Of a stretch of DNA of 64,000 bases, positions 22,563-33,117 are shown one piece after another. Position numbers and translations under genes: made by a program. Position 1 is the first letter of the stretch. Each line of letters opens with the position of its first letter. The notes beneath the pieces are model-generated. The model was not told where the DNA came from, did not search any database, and saw only the letters and a list, made by a program, of their open reading frames with translations. The stretch is taken from contig JAYKYS010000010.1 in the NCBI GenBank assembly GCA_036924285.1, forward strand, positions 14,793,001 to 14,857,000. Direction: 5' to 3'. Origin of the DNA: Asterella californica (lineage: Eukaryota > Streptophyta > Marchantiopsida > Marchantiales > Aytoniaceae).

Positions 22563-23878
22563 CTAGAGGTGCAGTACGTGCCTCTGAGCCACGAGGTGCG
22601 TCAGTGGAGTTGGATCCACAACGCGGGGAGGCTGGTAGACAAACCAGGCTTCCCCAGTCGTTCACGTTATCGGAGGCGTTGAGGACCACATCTATGGTTC
22701 CTAAACGACCTACCGATGGTGCAGTAGAGTTGGAGGCATCGACATCCAGGAGTGGGTGTGATGTGAGTCCACCTTCGACGTCTGTGGATGCGACATCGAA
22801 GCCGATGTTGGGGGCGGCTACAGCAGTTTTACGAGCCCCACTATTCTCAGCCATGGATATGAGGGCATTGGGAGTCAACTTGGCTCCAGTGTTCCAGTTG
22901 GCGACCACGCTCAGTGAGAGCAAGGATGTAGTTACCTCTAGTGCTGAAGTAGTTCAGCGAGAGACGGTAGACGTGTCCATGGAGTCGAGGATCAGGACAG
23001 CTACCAGTGGTACTTGGCAAGCGGCGGCTGCTAGGTTAGATGAGTTACCAGCTAGGCCGGCGATTGACCGTGCTGGTTTGGCACCAGGTGTGGTGTTGTT
23101 GGACAACAGAAGTGGTATCTTCTGATTGGTGGCACCTTCAGGGAAAGTGTATCGACCCCAGAAGGTCTTGTTAGACTCTGGAGCCCAACCGTTGATGTTG
23201 GGAAAGACGGCGTGTATTGGTTTGGGTATGAAGAAGTCCGAGATAGAGAGATGTCCATTCTAGTTGCAAACATCTCTAGGGGGATCAGGAGGTACGGCTC
23301 TACACATGACACGTGAGATGTTGACGGTGAGAGTTCGGTCAGATCACCCCACGGATGGCTCTATGGTGAGGGCCAAGGCCATCGTTACAGCCGCAGAGTC
23401 TTATGATGTATTGGTGGGAGGTGTTGTGTTGTACCCTATGGGGTTCGTGATCGACTATTGAGTGGAGACAGCATCTTACAGACCAGGTTGGCAGTCCGGT
23501 GAGGGACGAGTGAGCCGCTTACCAGTGCGGTTCAGTGCTAGAGTTGGGACGACGGAGCTTACACCAGGGACGATGGCATCCGTTGCAGGGTTCAGTTCGG
23601 TCATCACTTGGCCGAGCGAGTTGTTGGAGGGCAATGCCCATGCGGAGGATACTCCGGTCTTTGAGGAGGTGGAGGACATACCTAGCATGTCTACGGTAGT
23701 ACCATCTGCCTTGGATGTTCCATTCTGGAGTTCGAGTGCAGAGTTGCAGCAGTATGCTGATCAGTTGGTGCAGCAGGCTTGGAGTGAAGCCTTTGTACCA
23801 CCAGTAGAGGAACAAAGGGTTGTTCATGCTACTAGCCCTGTGATCTTATCACCGTTGGATACGACTCCCATTGTGTGA
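22445..23878 (+). pseudogene. Element B gag-pol linker and aspartic protease
   Basis: 22445-23125 is a Ser/Thr/Ala-rich linker without a recognised domain. After a TGA near 23123 the same frame gives KVLLDSGAQPLML, a D-S-G aspartic protease active site with Asp codon at 23174-23176. It then gives ESYDVLVGGVVLYPMGF near 23398-23448, the second conserved protease segment. A TAG near 23261 and a TGA at 23459 interrupt it. 23462-23878 is an acidic linker leading to the methyltransferase. The protease would release the domains from the polyprotein, including the methyltransferase. Confidence 0.75.
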
Positions 23879-23880
23879 CA

Positions 23881-24856
23881 GTATCCAGAGGAGGGTGTAT
23901 GTGTGCTGGAGCTGTTTGGAGGGATCAGCACAGGTTTGGCTGCGGTATTGCAAGCAGGTATACAGTACAGCGATACTTGTATGTGGAGAGAGATGAGATT
24001 ACGAGACGTATCTCATTCTGACATGTGGCACGTTTGGTGCAGAGATATCCTGAGTTGTTGCCCATATCAGCTGTTAGAGGATACCAGCAAGCATTACCGT
24101 CGGATATTTCGCTGCTGGGGGCGCAGGATCTTACGTTGGTGGGCACCATTCACTTGGTGATAGCCGGATGGCCATGTCAAGGTCACACGCGTGCTGGGAG
24201 AGGTCAGGGTTTACATGACCCGCGATCTAGGATGTTCTGGGAGATGTTACGGATCTTACGACATCTCCAGATGCATCAGGTGGATTCTCCAGTGTACATC
24301 TTGGAGAACGTTCTTTTGTTGAGTGATGCTCGTACACAGATGATGACGAGTGTGCACCAAGTGCGGTCTTGGATTGGACCAGCAGTGTTGTTGGATGCAG
24401 CGAGAGTAGGATCTCGTGCACATCGTCCACGGTTGTGGTGGACGAACTTGTTACCGAGAGAGGTGCTTAAGCGAGCACACGATGGAGTGAGACGACCAGC
24501 ACATCTCACGATTGATAGCATCTTGGATGCATGACGACGATCTCAAGTGGTGAGAGTCGTCGATAGGTCACCCATGGCAGTGGTGAACCTAGTGAGACGG
24601 CCCATGGTAGCGTTACCCACTTTGGTAAGCTTTCCAGCGTCACATGCTTACAGAGATGGAGGACCTGGGCTTGTGTGGGATGCTCAATTACGGCAGTTGG
24701 TGGAGCTTAATGTCGATGAGAGAGAGCGAGCGATGGGTTTCGCTACGGATACGACGGCAATAGCTTCGGTGTCAGAGGCTTCACGTCGTCAAGTATTGGA
24801 TCAAGCAATGGACTTGAATTGCTTGACATGGATTGTTAGTCTTGGATTGGCTGAGC
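23881..24856 (+). pseudogene. C5-cytosine DNA methyltransferase domain of element B
   Basis: Motifs run in canonical order. Motif I is LELFGGISTGLAAVLQAG (from 23906), the SAM-binding loop. After a frameshift near 23967 comes an acidic YVERDE (motif II type). Motif IV is AGWPCQGHTRAGRGQG, with catalytic PCQ at 24172-24180. Motif VI is ENV at 24304-24312, and an Arg motif AHRPRLWWTN lies near 24418-24447. A motif X-like VLDQAMDLNCLTWIV lies near 24793-24840. The GLHDPRS--MF-E--R-L segment after PCQ resembles the Dnmt3/DRM group. It would transfer methyl from SAM to cytosine. TGA stops at 24019 and 24532 plus the frameshift inactivate it. The frame at its end joins RT once C copy 1 is removed. 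Confidence 0.87.
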
Positions 24857-25774
24857 TGTAAACCCTCCGTGGTCCTATCGATCAACTACCCCCCCCCCGA
24901 TCTCTCAACCTCCACGATCGTCATCCACGAATCTGCAGCATGTCGGGCATGTCTCTTACTCAGGGGTCACCTCTGATGACTTTGATGGAAGCACACCATG
25001 AACTTGAAGAGAAAATGCTGAGTTCACTCATTCATACACTCACAAACTTATCAACTAAAAATCTCCTTAAACACATCAACTAAAATTCTCCATTCTAACG
25101 ACGTCTCTCAAGTTCTCACATGCTAAAAATATCCCACACTCTCTATATTACTCAAGTTGTCATTACGACAATGTGAAAATAAGGATGAGGAGCTCTTCTC
25201 TACTCCTCTATTTATACATTATAGGTTTTTACTTTGGTATCCTCCGGTAACTCAACCGTAACTACTTTTACCGGGTTTTACTAAGATATTACTTAAGGTA
25301 AAATCATTGATCACATGGGCTTTTTATCTTTTCACATGAGCTTATTCCTTCAAAGTCAACATCTTCTAGAAGGATTCTAGAATATTCTCAAGGAATCTCA
25401 AATTTCCACCCCCCCTCTACACTAAGACCCACTAAAAAAGAAACATGTGGAATCTCTTCTTGTTTTTAATGCCCACAAAGTCCACAACTTTAATCCAACC
25501 ACTAATATCAAGTCAAAAAGGAGATAAGGGATACTTTCCACCTCCTTTCCACCTTTTAGACAAGATGACAAGATAGTAGTGCTCACTCTTTAGCAAATAT
25601 CTGAATTCTGCCAAAAGTACAGCTAAGTTTAACCATAACTAACTTTTAGCTAGTCATGACTAACTTGATACCTCCTAAAAGTACTTTGGCAGCAAATAAA
25701 CATTCTCAACACTTAGTTAGAACTAAACACCTTACTAATAGACAAACTTCTTATGTGTAACATAGGTCGTTACA
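24857..25774 (-). repeat. 3' LTR of C copy 1
   Basis: In element orientation this LTR is preceded by a purine-rich tract (GTCCGAGGGTAAAA, rc of 25775-25788), the second-strand primer. It contains a C/G homopolymer run near 24890-24898 whose length varies between the four C LTRs seen here. A TATAAAT-like word (rc near 25211) is a candidate promoter. Confidence 0.9.
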
Positions 25775-25787
25775 TTTTACCCTCGGA

Positions 25788-27890
25788 CTAAATTTTCGCT
25801 CCGTCCTCGGAGTGAACAGAGAACTTCCGTCGATGAAACAACTTCAACTTGTCATGGTTGACCCGATCGAATCTCCTTCCTCCCAGCTCCTGAAGGTCAT
25901 ATGTGAAGTTGCTCCACACCTTATCTACAACAAAAGGACCAAAATATCTCGGAAGAAACTTCTTCCTAGCCCTCTTGAATCTGATAGCATCATACAACAT
26001 AACCCAATCTCCGACTTGAAAAGGTTTTACCTCCTTCTTGCCCAACCGTTTGTCGTAACTCTTCTTTTGATACGCTTGAGCTCGTTCCATCCGGATCATT
26101 GCTACCGCTCGGGTCTCTTCCAACTTCATGAGTTGCTCCCTTCTTGATCTGACCACGTCTTCTCCTCTCGACCTCTTCAACTTTCGTTGAATAGTTTGAA
26201 AAGTATCCAATTTGAATTGGATTGGCAACTTGGACTCCACTCCATAAACCAGTCGAAATGGGGAGTATCCAGTAGAAGTCTTTGTTGTCGTTCGATACTC
26301 CCATAAGATGGCATGTAGCCTCTTATCCCAAGTATGTTTCTTAGTCTCAACACCAGCATCAGCAAAGTGACCTTCGCAAACAGTTCCGTCGTGAAACTCG
26401 TGCATTAGCTTGAATGCCTCCTTCTGACCAACTGCTCTCCTTAGTAACCCATCTGCTCCTTGATGAAACAGAATTTCCTCCACCATGGTGTAAGGTTTGC
26501 ATCTCTTGATCAACGCGTTATGTTCTCGGGTATGCATACCTTCTGGAAAAGAGCCATCTACAAGGAAACTCCAGATTTCCTTATACTCGTCCGGTATCTC
26601 CTCAATGCTTGTGATGGTCATCAGATGTTCGTCTGGAAATGAATCATCAAACGGTTCTTCTCCCTCATCATCATAAGCCCTCGACAAAAGATCAGCATTC
26701 GCATGCTTTTTCCCTGGTCTATCTTTGATCACGTAATCGTATTCTGTTAGAAGGATCTTCCAACGAGCAATACGACCTTCGGCATTAGGCTTATTAAAGA
26801 TATACTTTAAAGCCTTGTGATCTGTGACTATGGAAAATTTCCCTCCTAGCAAGTAATGTCGGAATTTCTTCAATCCAAAGATCACCGCTAATCCTTCTCG
26901 TTCAGTCACGGAGTAATTCTTCTCCGCTGGCACCATCTGCCTACTAGCATAAACTATAGGATGATCATGCCCATCTTCATCTAACTGACTTAATGTACAC
27001 CCAATAGCTACATTGGAGGCATCCGTATACAAAATAAATGCTTTACTCCACTCAGGTTTAGCAAGTATAGGAGCTGTCACCAATGCCTTTTTTAGCTCCT
27101 CAAATGCTTCCTTTGCCTTCTGATCATGCACTATCAAGTCAAAATCAACTCCCTTCTTCATGTATATAGTCAAAGCTATTGCTTTGTTTGAGAAGGAAAA
27201 GATAAACCTACGATAATATCCAACCATCCCAAGAAACTGTCTCAACTTTGTCAAGTTGATTGGAAATGGAAGATCCACAATCTTCTTCACCTTCTCAGGA
27301 TCTACTGCAATCCCCTTCTTGGAAATGATGTGTCCTAACAACAGACCTTTTTCGCAGCCAAAGATGCACTTCTCTGGATTCAAAGAAGCGTTAGCTTGCT
27401 CCAACCGCTGCAAAACTTTGATCACATGATCAAAGTGGTCCTCCTTTCTTCCGTACACACAGAAATCATCAATGAAATCACGAACAAACTTCCCTATGAA
27501 TGGTTCGAACACCTTGTTCATGAACCTCTGAAACGTGACCGGAGCATTACACAGTCCGAATGGCATCACTCGAAATGCAAATGTTCCCCAAGGAGTAGTG
27601 AAAGTAGTCAACTGCTAGTACTCCTGTGCTATCTTGATCTGGTTGTATCCACTATAACCATCATCAAAGTTGTACCACTCATGACCAGCAACTTCCTCCA
27701 AAATCTCATCTATAAATGGTAGAGGATAATAATCCTGCTTGGTAACTGCATTCAGCTTCTTATAGTCTATGCACACTCGCAGCTTACCATTCTTCTTCTT
27801 GACAATCACAATGGGTGAAACCCATTCTGAGTTCTCCACCTCATAGATGAAACTCGCCTCCCTTAACTTGTCTATCTCCTCCTTGACCAT
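25788..27890 (-). pseudogene. C copy 1 pol (RT, RNase H, truncated integrase)
   Basis: The coding sequence runs from 27890 down to 25788. RT begins ASFIYEVENSEWVSPIVIVK, with the IDYKKLNAV segment and catalytic FIDDFCVYG. RNase H has LYTDASNVAIGC and VTDHKALKYIF. The frame is cut by a TAG near 27613 where copy 2 has CAA. After HEFHDGTVCEGHFA the sequence jumps to AGVETKKHTWDKRL: relative to copy 2, about 500 bp (copy-2 positions ~47372-47874) are deleted near 26357. The CxxC pair and all three catalytic acids of integrase are gone, while the C-terminal domain (VGDWVMLYDAIRF, KKFLPRYFGPFVV) remains. This copy cannot integrate by its own enzyme. Confidence 0.9.
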
Positions 27891-30163
27891 GTTGTAAGAT
27901 TGACCCTTCTCTGCTTTTGTCGAACTGGTCTTGCGTTCTCCTCCAATTCGATTCGATGAGTCTCAAGAGTCACCTCCTTCAAATCCTTGTAGCTGAAAGC
28001 AAACACATGGATATATTTTTGAAATATATATAGGAATCTACTTTTCTCCTCTTGAGTGACATTGATACCAAACTTCAGGGTAGAGAGTCTTCTCACAATC
28101 TCTGCCTCACTCAACTCTTCTTTGTCAGGATCTTTCTCCACTGCTGGTCGAGGCAACAAGTCAATAGCACTAAGCTGATGTAATGATTCATCTCGACCAA
28201 ATCCTTCGTCCTCAGACAAGGATTCTTGATCGTAAGAATCTCCGGTATCTACTTCTGAGACACTCTGATCGTCCTCCGTATCAGATTCCCAATAGTCACT
28301 AGTGGGTCTATCAGAGTCAGAAGTCACAACTCCAACACCCGAGAGAGGAACTATCACTCTATGATCTCTAGGCCCAATCCGTAAGTATTCCTTGTGCCAC
28401 CTATCAGTGGTGCGCACAGCTCTCAACCAAGGCCTACCTAGGAGCAAATCATAACTAGAGTCCTTTAACACTTGAAAGGACATCAATGTTTGAACTCCCA
28501 TCACAGACACGACCACCTTCTCTAACACACCAAGAGGTCTTACCCGTTGCTTGTTAGCCATCCCCACGACAATGCTAGCCGGGCGAGTTGGTTCCATCCC
28601 CAACTTCTTCATCAACCTCTCTGATATGGCGTTTACAGCCGACCCTCCATCCACCAATACGTCAGAGACGTAGTGACCATTCAACCGGACTTCAATCTTT
28701 GAAGCCCTAGTGCATACCTCTGAAGCATGCACATCCACCACACCAACTCCCACAGACTTTGATGTCTTGCTCTTGGGTTTCTTCTTCTTGCTTCTCTTAG
28801 AACTCAGTCCTCCTCTGAGTTCTCTTCGTAAGTTGGGATTAAGTGCGATCAGTTGTCCAACAGTGATGTTGGCTTTCTGAGCACCCACATCTTCAACCAC
28901 ATCATATCCCGCTTGGGAAGATGAAATGGTGAAATCCGCCATCCCCAGCTTCCTTCTTGGCTCCTTTGGTGTACTCGAAACATTACTCGAACGAGTGCTT
29001 CTACTAGTTGATTCCTCCATGAAAACCGGTTCATCAGAAAATCGAGTTCTTTTCCTTTCTTGAGCTAAAAGCTCCACCGGTGCATGAGAAGAGTTTGAAC
29101 TCTCTCCTTTCTCGTAGATGGGATCTTGCACGACATCGATAGTAGCCACCCCCTTGTCTCGTCCTTGTGATGGATTTCCTCCACCCACATTCATTCTGAC
29201 AACTTCGGCATTTCTTGCTCCATTGTTAGGACAATTTCGCTGGAAATGAGAACCGCCACACGTCCAACAAGTGATTCCTCCAAAATTACTTTGGTTGCCT
29301 CCAAAGTTACCTTGATTTCCTCGGTTGGGATTGTTGTCGTAACCTCTTTGACCTCCTCCTCCACCTTTGTTCCTCCATTCGCGTAACTGCACCACGTTTA
29401 TCTTGAGATCCGCAAGAGTATCGGTGATGCTCTTCAACTCAGCATGGAAATCAGAGGTGACAGTAGACATCGCTGTAGGGACAAATGGTCTTGGCACCAC
29501 CGTTGGAGTAGGAGCTGACGTTGAAGCAATCACCAATTGTGATGGTGCAGATGCTACCGTTGTGGTTACACCAAGAGTCGGAGTCGACACCAAAGCGGCA
29601 TGATGCGGTTGGATGATATCCCCTTCATCCAAACTCTCTTCCATATTTGTCGTAATCTTGATGGCCTCCGCTTTGGTTGTTGGCTTCTCGTACCTCACTT
29701 GGGTTCGAATTGAAGGTCTCAAGCCTCCCACCAAGTTCTTGGTCAACACTGCTCCAATCCCCGTCATCGTTAGCTCCACATTGTCTCCACTCTTCCGTAG
29801 GACCGTCCGAAACCGTTGCTCCAACTTATCCACCCTTTCGGCATATTGCCGAACTTTCTCGTCGTCCCGTTGCTTCAAATGAGTAAGCTCCACCATGAGC
29901 TTCTCATAACTCTCTTCTGGAAGAAATTCTTCGATGAGTGTATTACTCAACGTCTCCCATGTGTCCTCAACTGCACCAGGTGTCTTGCTCTTCACTCGGT
30001 CTTCATACCACGTAAGAGCAAAATCTTCTAAAAACTCTGGCAGTAACAACACCCATTCTTCCTTCCTTCTCACGTTGTTTCCGATGCAACCTCTTTTGAA
30101 GTCTCGTACAAATGGTTCTACATCTTCATTGTCCTTCCCATGAAACACTGGTAACTTCCCCAT
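27872..30163 (-). CDS. C copy 1 gag and protease
   Basis: 763 codons from the ATG at 30163 (MGKLPVFHGKDNEDVEPFVR). The first ~150 residues are the retrotransposon capsid domain (WETLSNTLIEEFLP, YAERVDKLEQRFRT). A knuckle CWTCGGSHFQRNC lies near residue 299, after a Gly/Asn-rich run. The protease active site VLVDGGSAVNAIS is near residue 500 with YDLLLGRPWL after it. Ser/Asp-rich acidic residues follow. In copy 2 the frame continues into RT. Here a 7-bp loss near 27893 shifts it and the protein ends ...VNLTTWSRRR. Unlike copy 2, the gag start of this copy is intact. Confidence 0.88.
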   Translation of the reverse strand: MGKLPVFHGKDNEDVEPFVRDFKRGCIGNNVRRKEEWVLLLPEFLEDFALTWYEDRVKSKTPGAVEDTWETLSNTLIEEFLPEESYEKLMVELTHLKQRDDEKVRQYAERVDKLEQRFRTVLRKSGDNVELTMTGIGAVLTKNLVGGLRPSIRTQVRYEKPTTKAEAIKITTNMEESLDEGDIIQPHHAALVSTPTLGVTTTVASAPSQLVIASTSAPTPTVVPRPFVPTAMSTVTSDFHAELKSITDTLADLKINVVQLREWRNKGGGGGQRGYDNNPNRGNQGNFGGNQSNFGGITCWTCGGSHFQRNCPNNGARNAEVVRMNVGGGNPSQGRDKGVATIDVVQDPIYEKGESSNSSHAPVELLAQERKRTRFSDEPVFMEESTSRSTRSSNVSSTPKEPRRKLGMADFTISSSQAGYDVVEDVGAQKANITVGQLIALNPNLRRELRGGLSSKRSKKKKPKSKTSKSVGVGVVDVHASEVCTRASKIEVRLNGHYVSDVLVDGGSAVNAISERLMKKLGMEPTRPASIVVGMANKQRVRPLGVLEKVVVSVMGVQTLMSFQVLKDSSYDLLLGRPWLRAVRTTDRWHKEYLRIGPRDHRVIVPLSGVGVVTSDSDRPTSDYWESDTEDDQSVSEVDTGDSYDQESLSEDEGFGRDESLHQLSAIDLLPRPAVEKDPDKEELSEAEIVRRLSTLKFGINVTQEEKSRFLYIFQKYIHVFAFSYKDLKEVTLETHRIELEENARPVRQKQRRVNLTTWSRRR

Positions 30164-30378
30164 CTTGTAACTATTCTTTCTACTCTTCTAATTTTTGTGC
30201 AATAACTACTCGCTAAAAGAGTACACCAACATCACCAATTCCATTCGCGAATAATCTACCATAGGTAAAATGAAAGGAAATGGTTGTAACAACACCTCTT
30301 GTGCCATCTCTTCTCCCAAGGTAATCATGAGTCTGAGTTGCATCACCGCCTTCTCCACCATCCGAATGACGATCTCCA

Positions 30379-30855
30379 TCACAACTCAGCCGAGTCCTCT
30401 TTTGAAGTCGACAACTTCTCCGTCTCAGCTCTTTGAGTCTCGTCCAACTTCTCGACTACTGACGTAAGTAGGGCGGCCACATCGACGCACTTGTGTCCTC
30501 TTGATAGATCACCCACTCCACAACTTGGACAAGGATCTTCTCCTAGAAGATGAATTGACGCTGGTGACGATGGACCCACTCGAAGACTTAAATCAGTAAA
30601 CTCCCGCTTCCCTTTAGCTCTCTCGGTTCTGATTCTAGTTGGACAATTCACTACTTTATGTCCCAACCCTCTACAGAAATAACACCACAAGTCGGTTTCT
30701 ACTCTTCTCTTCGGAGATTCTACTTGAGGTTTTGTACTAGGGTTCTCAAACTCAACGATAACCTCTTTCGAGCTCTCTCTGACGCTTACTATGACATCTA
30801 AACCTTGAGGAAGGTTTCTAAATCTAACTTTCCAATCTTTCGAACTTCCACTCAT
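30379..30855 (-). CDS. C copy 1 accessory ORF 2 (zinc-knuckle protein)
   Basis: About 158 residues from the ATG at 30855 (MSGSSKDWKVRFRNLPQGLD). It carries a Cys-x2-Cys-x4-His-x4-Cys knuckle, CYFCRGLGHKVVNC, in its middle. A second Cys/His cluster, CPSCGV...GHKC, lies towards the C-terminus, ahead of a charged, likely helical tail (VEKLDETQRAETEKL). It lies upstream of gag in element orientation, separated by about 215 bp. The equivalent in copy 2 (42871-43347) is open over the same length, which argues it is a real element protein. Function unknown; the knuckle suggests nucleic-acid binding. It is distinct from gag, which has its own knuckle. Confidence 0.72.
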   Translation of the reverse strand: MSGSSKDWKVRFRNLPQGLDVIVSVRESSKEVIVEFENPSTKPQVESPKRRVETDLWCYFCRGLGHKVVNCPTRIRTERAKGKREFTDLSLRVGPSSPASIHLLGEDPCPSCGVGDLSRGHKCVDVAALLTSVVEKLDETQRAETEKLSTSKEDSAEL

Positions 30856-30993
30856 GTTGCACCTTCTCAACCATTAATTGGACAAAGTATCATAGAGGAA
30901 AATAATTCTACATTACTTTCTTAACTCTTCCGAGCTTTATATTGGAATTCGTGTATTATACATGCTATACACGAAATAAAATCTAATCTAAAA

Positions 30994-31311
30994 TTAACTA
31001 TCGAAGATATGATCCTCATCACCATCGTTTGTACTAATCACAACAGACATCTTGAACTCACTCTTGTAAGGATCCAACTCTACTTCACCAGGAGCATTCG
31101 TGGCCTCCACAGTGAATGATGCTTTAAACTCGGCTTTCTTCAAATCTGTGCCAATGGTCGCGAAAGCTTCTTCGTATAGGGTAAAGAGGGCACCCCAAGT
31201 GCTATAGATACGCGTTCGTAACTCATCTATACTTAACTTGGGCTTCTCCGTCTCTGTTCGAACTCCTAAACGTCTCTTCTTCCACCTCGTCATTCGAACT
31301 GGATTCCCCAT
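30994..31311 (-). CDS. C copy 1 accessory ORF 1
   Basis: 105 residues from the ATG at 31311 (MGNPVRMTRWKKRRLGVRTE). It has a basic N-terminus (RWKKRRLG) and an acidic C-terminus ending in NDGDEDHIFDS. No family is recognised. The same ORF with the same start and stop is in copy 2 (42415-42732). The frame stays open upstream to 31434 in this copy, but the ATG shared by both copies is the likely start. It could be a small nuclear or RNA-binding protein; that is a guess from charge only. Confidence 0.62.
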   Translation of the reverse strand: MGNPVRMTRWKKRRLGVRTETEKPKLSIDELRTRIYSTWGALFTLYEEAFATIGTDLKKAEFKASFTVEATNAPGEVELDPYKSEFKMSVVISTNDGDEDHIFDS

Positions 31312-31434
31312 GAAGTCTCTTCGAGACCTCCTTGTATGCTGAAACGTATATCTCTTAGTTGGTAAGAGATCTCTCCAAGATTTTTGTGGTCTCCAATAGC
31401 TCAACCTCCAAGCTACTAAATCATGAAGTTTCAA

Positions 31435-32199
31435 CAGAAACTTCTCTAATCAGAAGAGATGGTGATGACTGTACAAATTTTCACAGAACTGAAATTTGTA
31501 TATTTTTACTTCCCTCATGGTTGTCAACCCCCTCCACTTTGAAAAATTCTTTCTCTCTCTTCAGACCTCATCTTCTCATGATTTCTTTTGTCTTGGATAG
31601 CTTATCAGCCACTCTAAAACACTGGAAAGTTTCTCAAGAAAATAAAATTCACAGAAAATCTGACAATGACTGTAAATTTTTTCCAGATAACAGAATTCTT
31701 CAACTCTCACGAATAGACCCTCTCAACTTTGAAAATTCATTGCTCCCTCTCTAGACCACCTTTTCCTATGATTTCTTTTGTCCTAGATAGCTTATCAGCC
31801 AATCTAAAACACTGAAAAGTTTCTCAGGAAAATAAAATTCACAGAAAAGTTGACAGCGACTGTACAAATTTTCCAGAGAGCAGAATTTCTAAACTCACAA
31901 ATTTATCTCCTCTAATAACTTTTCTCTCCTCCTTTCTCTACAACTCTTGTTGCACCCTCTTTCAACTCTCCTCAAACCCTTTCTAAGTGAACAAGATGTA
32001 AAGAATGACTTCGAACGCGTCATATATCACTACGGGATACACGAAAGGTTCTAACGTTGCTAACATCGCATTAGCTCTCTCTCCTCCCAACGTTCTCTCC
32101 ATGTGCTCTCTCATAATCTCCTTTTGTCGAATATAGAACTGAACTCTAAACATTGTTCAACGATCCCTTCAAGTGAGGTCCCGGCAATGGAACCAAAAA
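31435..32199 (-). other. C copy 1 leader and primer-binding site
   Basis: Next to the LTR, on the minus strand, the sequence reads TTTTTGGTTCCATTGCCGGGA (primer-binding region; copy 2 has GGTTCCGTTGCCGGGACC). It resembles the tRNA-Asp type used by some plant gypsy elements. Further along are two diverged ~190-bp direct repeats (about 31480-31680 and 31680-31880), also in copy 2. The minus-strand leader probably holds the packaging signal. Confidence 0.6.
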
Positions 32200-33117
32200 T
32201 GTAAACCCTCCGTGGTCCTATCGATCAACTACCCCCCCCCCCCGATCTCTCAACCTCCACGATCGTCATCCACGAATCTGCAACATGTCGGGCCTGTCTC
32301 TCACTCAGGGGTCACCTCTGATGGCTTTGATGGAAGCACACCATGAACTTGAAGAGAAATGCTGAGTTCACTCATTCATACACTCACAAACTTATCAACT
32401 AAAAATCTCCTTAAACACATCAACTAAAATTCTCCATTCTAACGACGTCTCTCAAGTTCTCACATGCTAAAAATATCTCACACTCTCTATATTACTCAAG
32501 TTGTCATTACGACAATGTGAAAACAAGGATGAGGAGCTCTTCTCTACTCCTCTATTTATACATTATAGGTTTTTACTTTGGTATCCTCCGATAACTCAAC
32601 CGTAACTACTTTTACCGGGTTTTACTAAGATATTACTTAAGGTAAAAGCATTGATCACATGGGCTTTTTACCTTTTCACATGAGCTTATTCCTTCAAAGT
32701 CAACAACTTCTAGAAGGATTCTAGAATATTCTCAAGGAATCTCAAATTTCCACCCCCCCTCTACACTAAGACCCACTAAAAGGAAACATGTGGAATCTCT
32801 TCTTGTTTTTAATGCCCACAAAGTCCACAACTTTAATCCAACCACTAATATCAAGTCAAAAAGGAGATAAGGGATACTTTCCACCTCCTTTCTACCTTTT
32901 AGACAAGATGACAAGATAGTAGTGCTCACTCTTTAGCAAATATCTGAATTCTACCAAAAGTACAGCTAAGTTTAACCATAACTAACTTTTAGCTAGTCAT
33001 GACTAACTTGATACCTCCTAAAAGTACTTTGGCAGCAAATAAACATTCTCAACACTTAGTTAGAACTAAACACCTTACTAATAGACAAACTTCCTATGTG
33101 TAACATAGGTCGTTACA
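32200..33117 (-). repeat. 5' LTR of C copy 1
   Basis: This 918-bp partner of 24857-25774 starts TGTAAACCC and ends GTCGTTACA on the plus strand. It carries the same C-run (near 32232-32243, longer than in the partner) and the same TATAAAT-type word on the minus strand. Confidence 0.92.

Larger units (their letters stand above)
24857..33117 (-). mobile_element. Element C copy 1: gypsy retrotransposon nested in element B
   Basis: Both LTRs run TGTAA...TTACA and are 918 bp. The flanking 4-bp target duplication is GAGC at 24853-24856 and 33118-33121. All coding regions are on the minus strand: two accessory ORFs, then gag, protease, RT, RNase H and a deleted integrase. It sits between the methyltransferase and RT of B. 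The two LTRs differ at only scattered positions, so this is a younger layer than A. It is defective: about 500 bp containing the integrase core are missing, a small deletion shifts frame between protease and RT, and a TAG interrupts RT. Confidence 0.95.

Noticed and set aside
24857..25774. Coding potential or CRISPR-like regularity around the poly-C run in C LTRs
   Set aside because: It is a simple homopolymer inside an LTR and no spaced repeats are present. There is no CRISPR array in this window.
31359..31754. 131-residue plus-strand frame conserved also at 41972-42367 on the minus strand
   Set aside because: Conserved only because both C copies share the leader. It is antisense to the element and runs through the ~190-bp leader repeats, so it is more likely a shadow than a gene.
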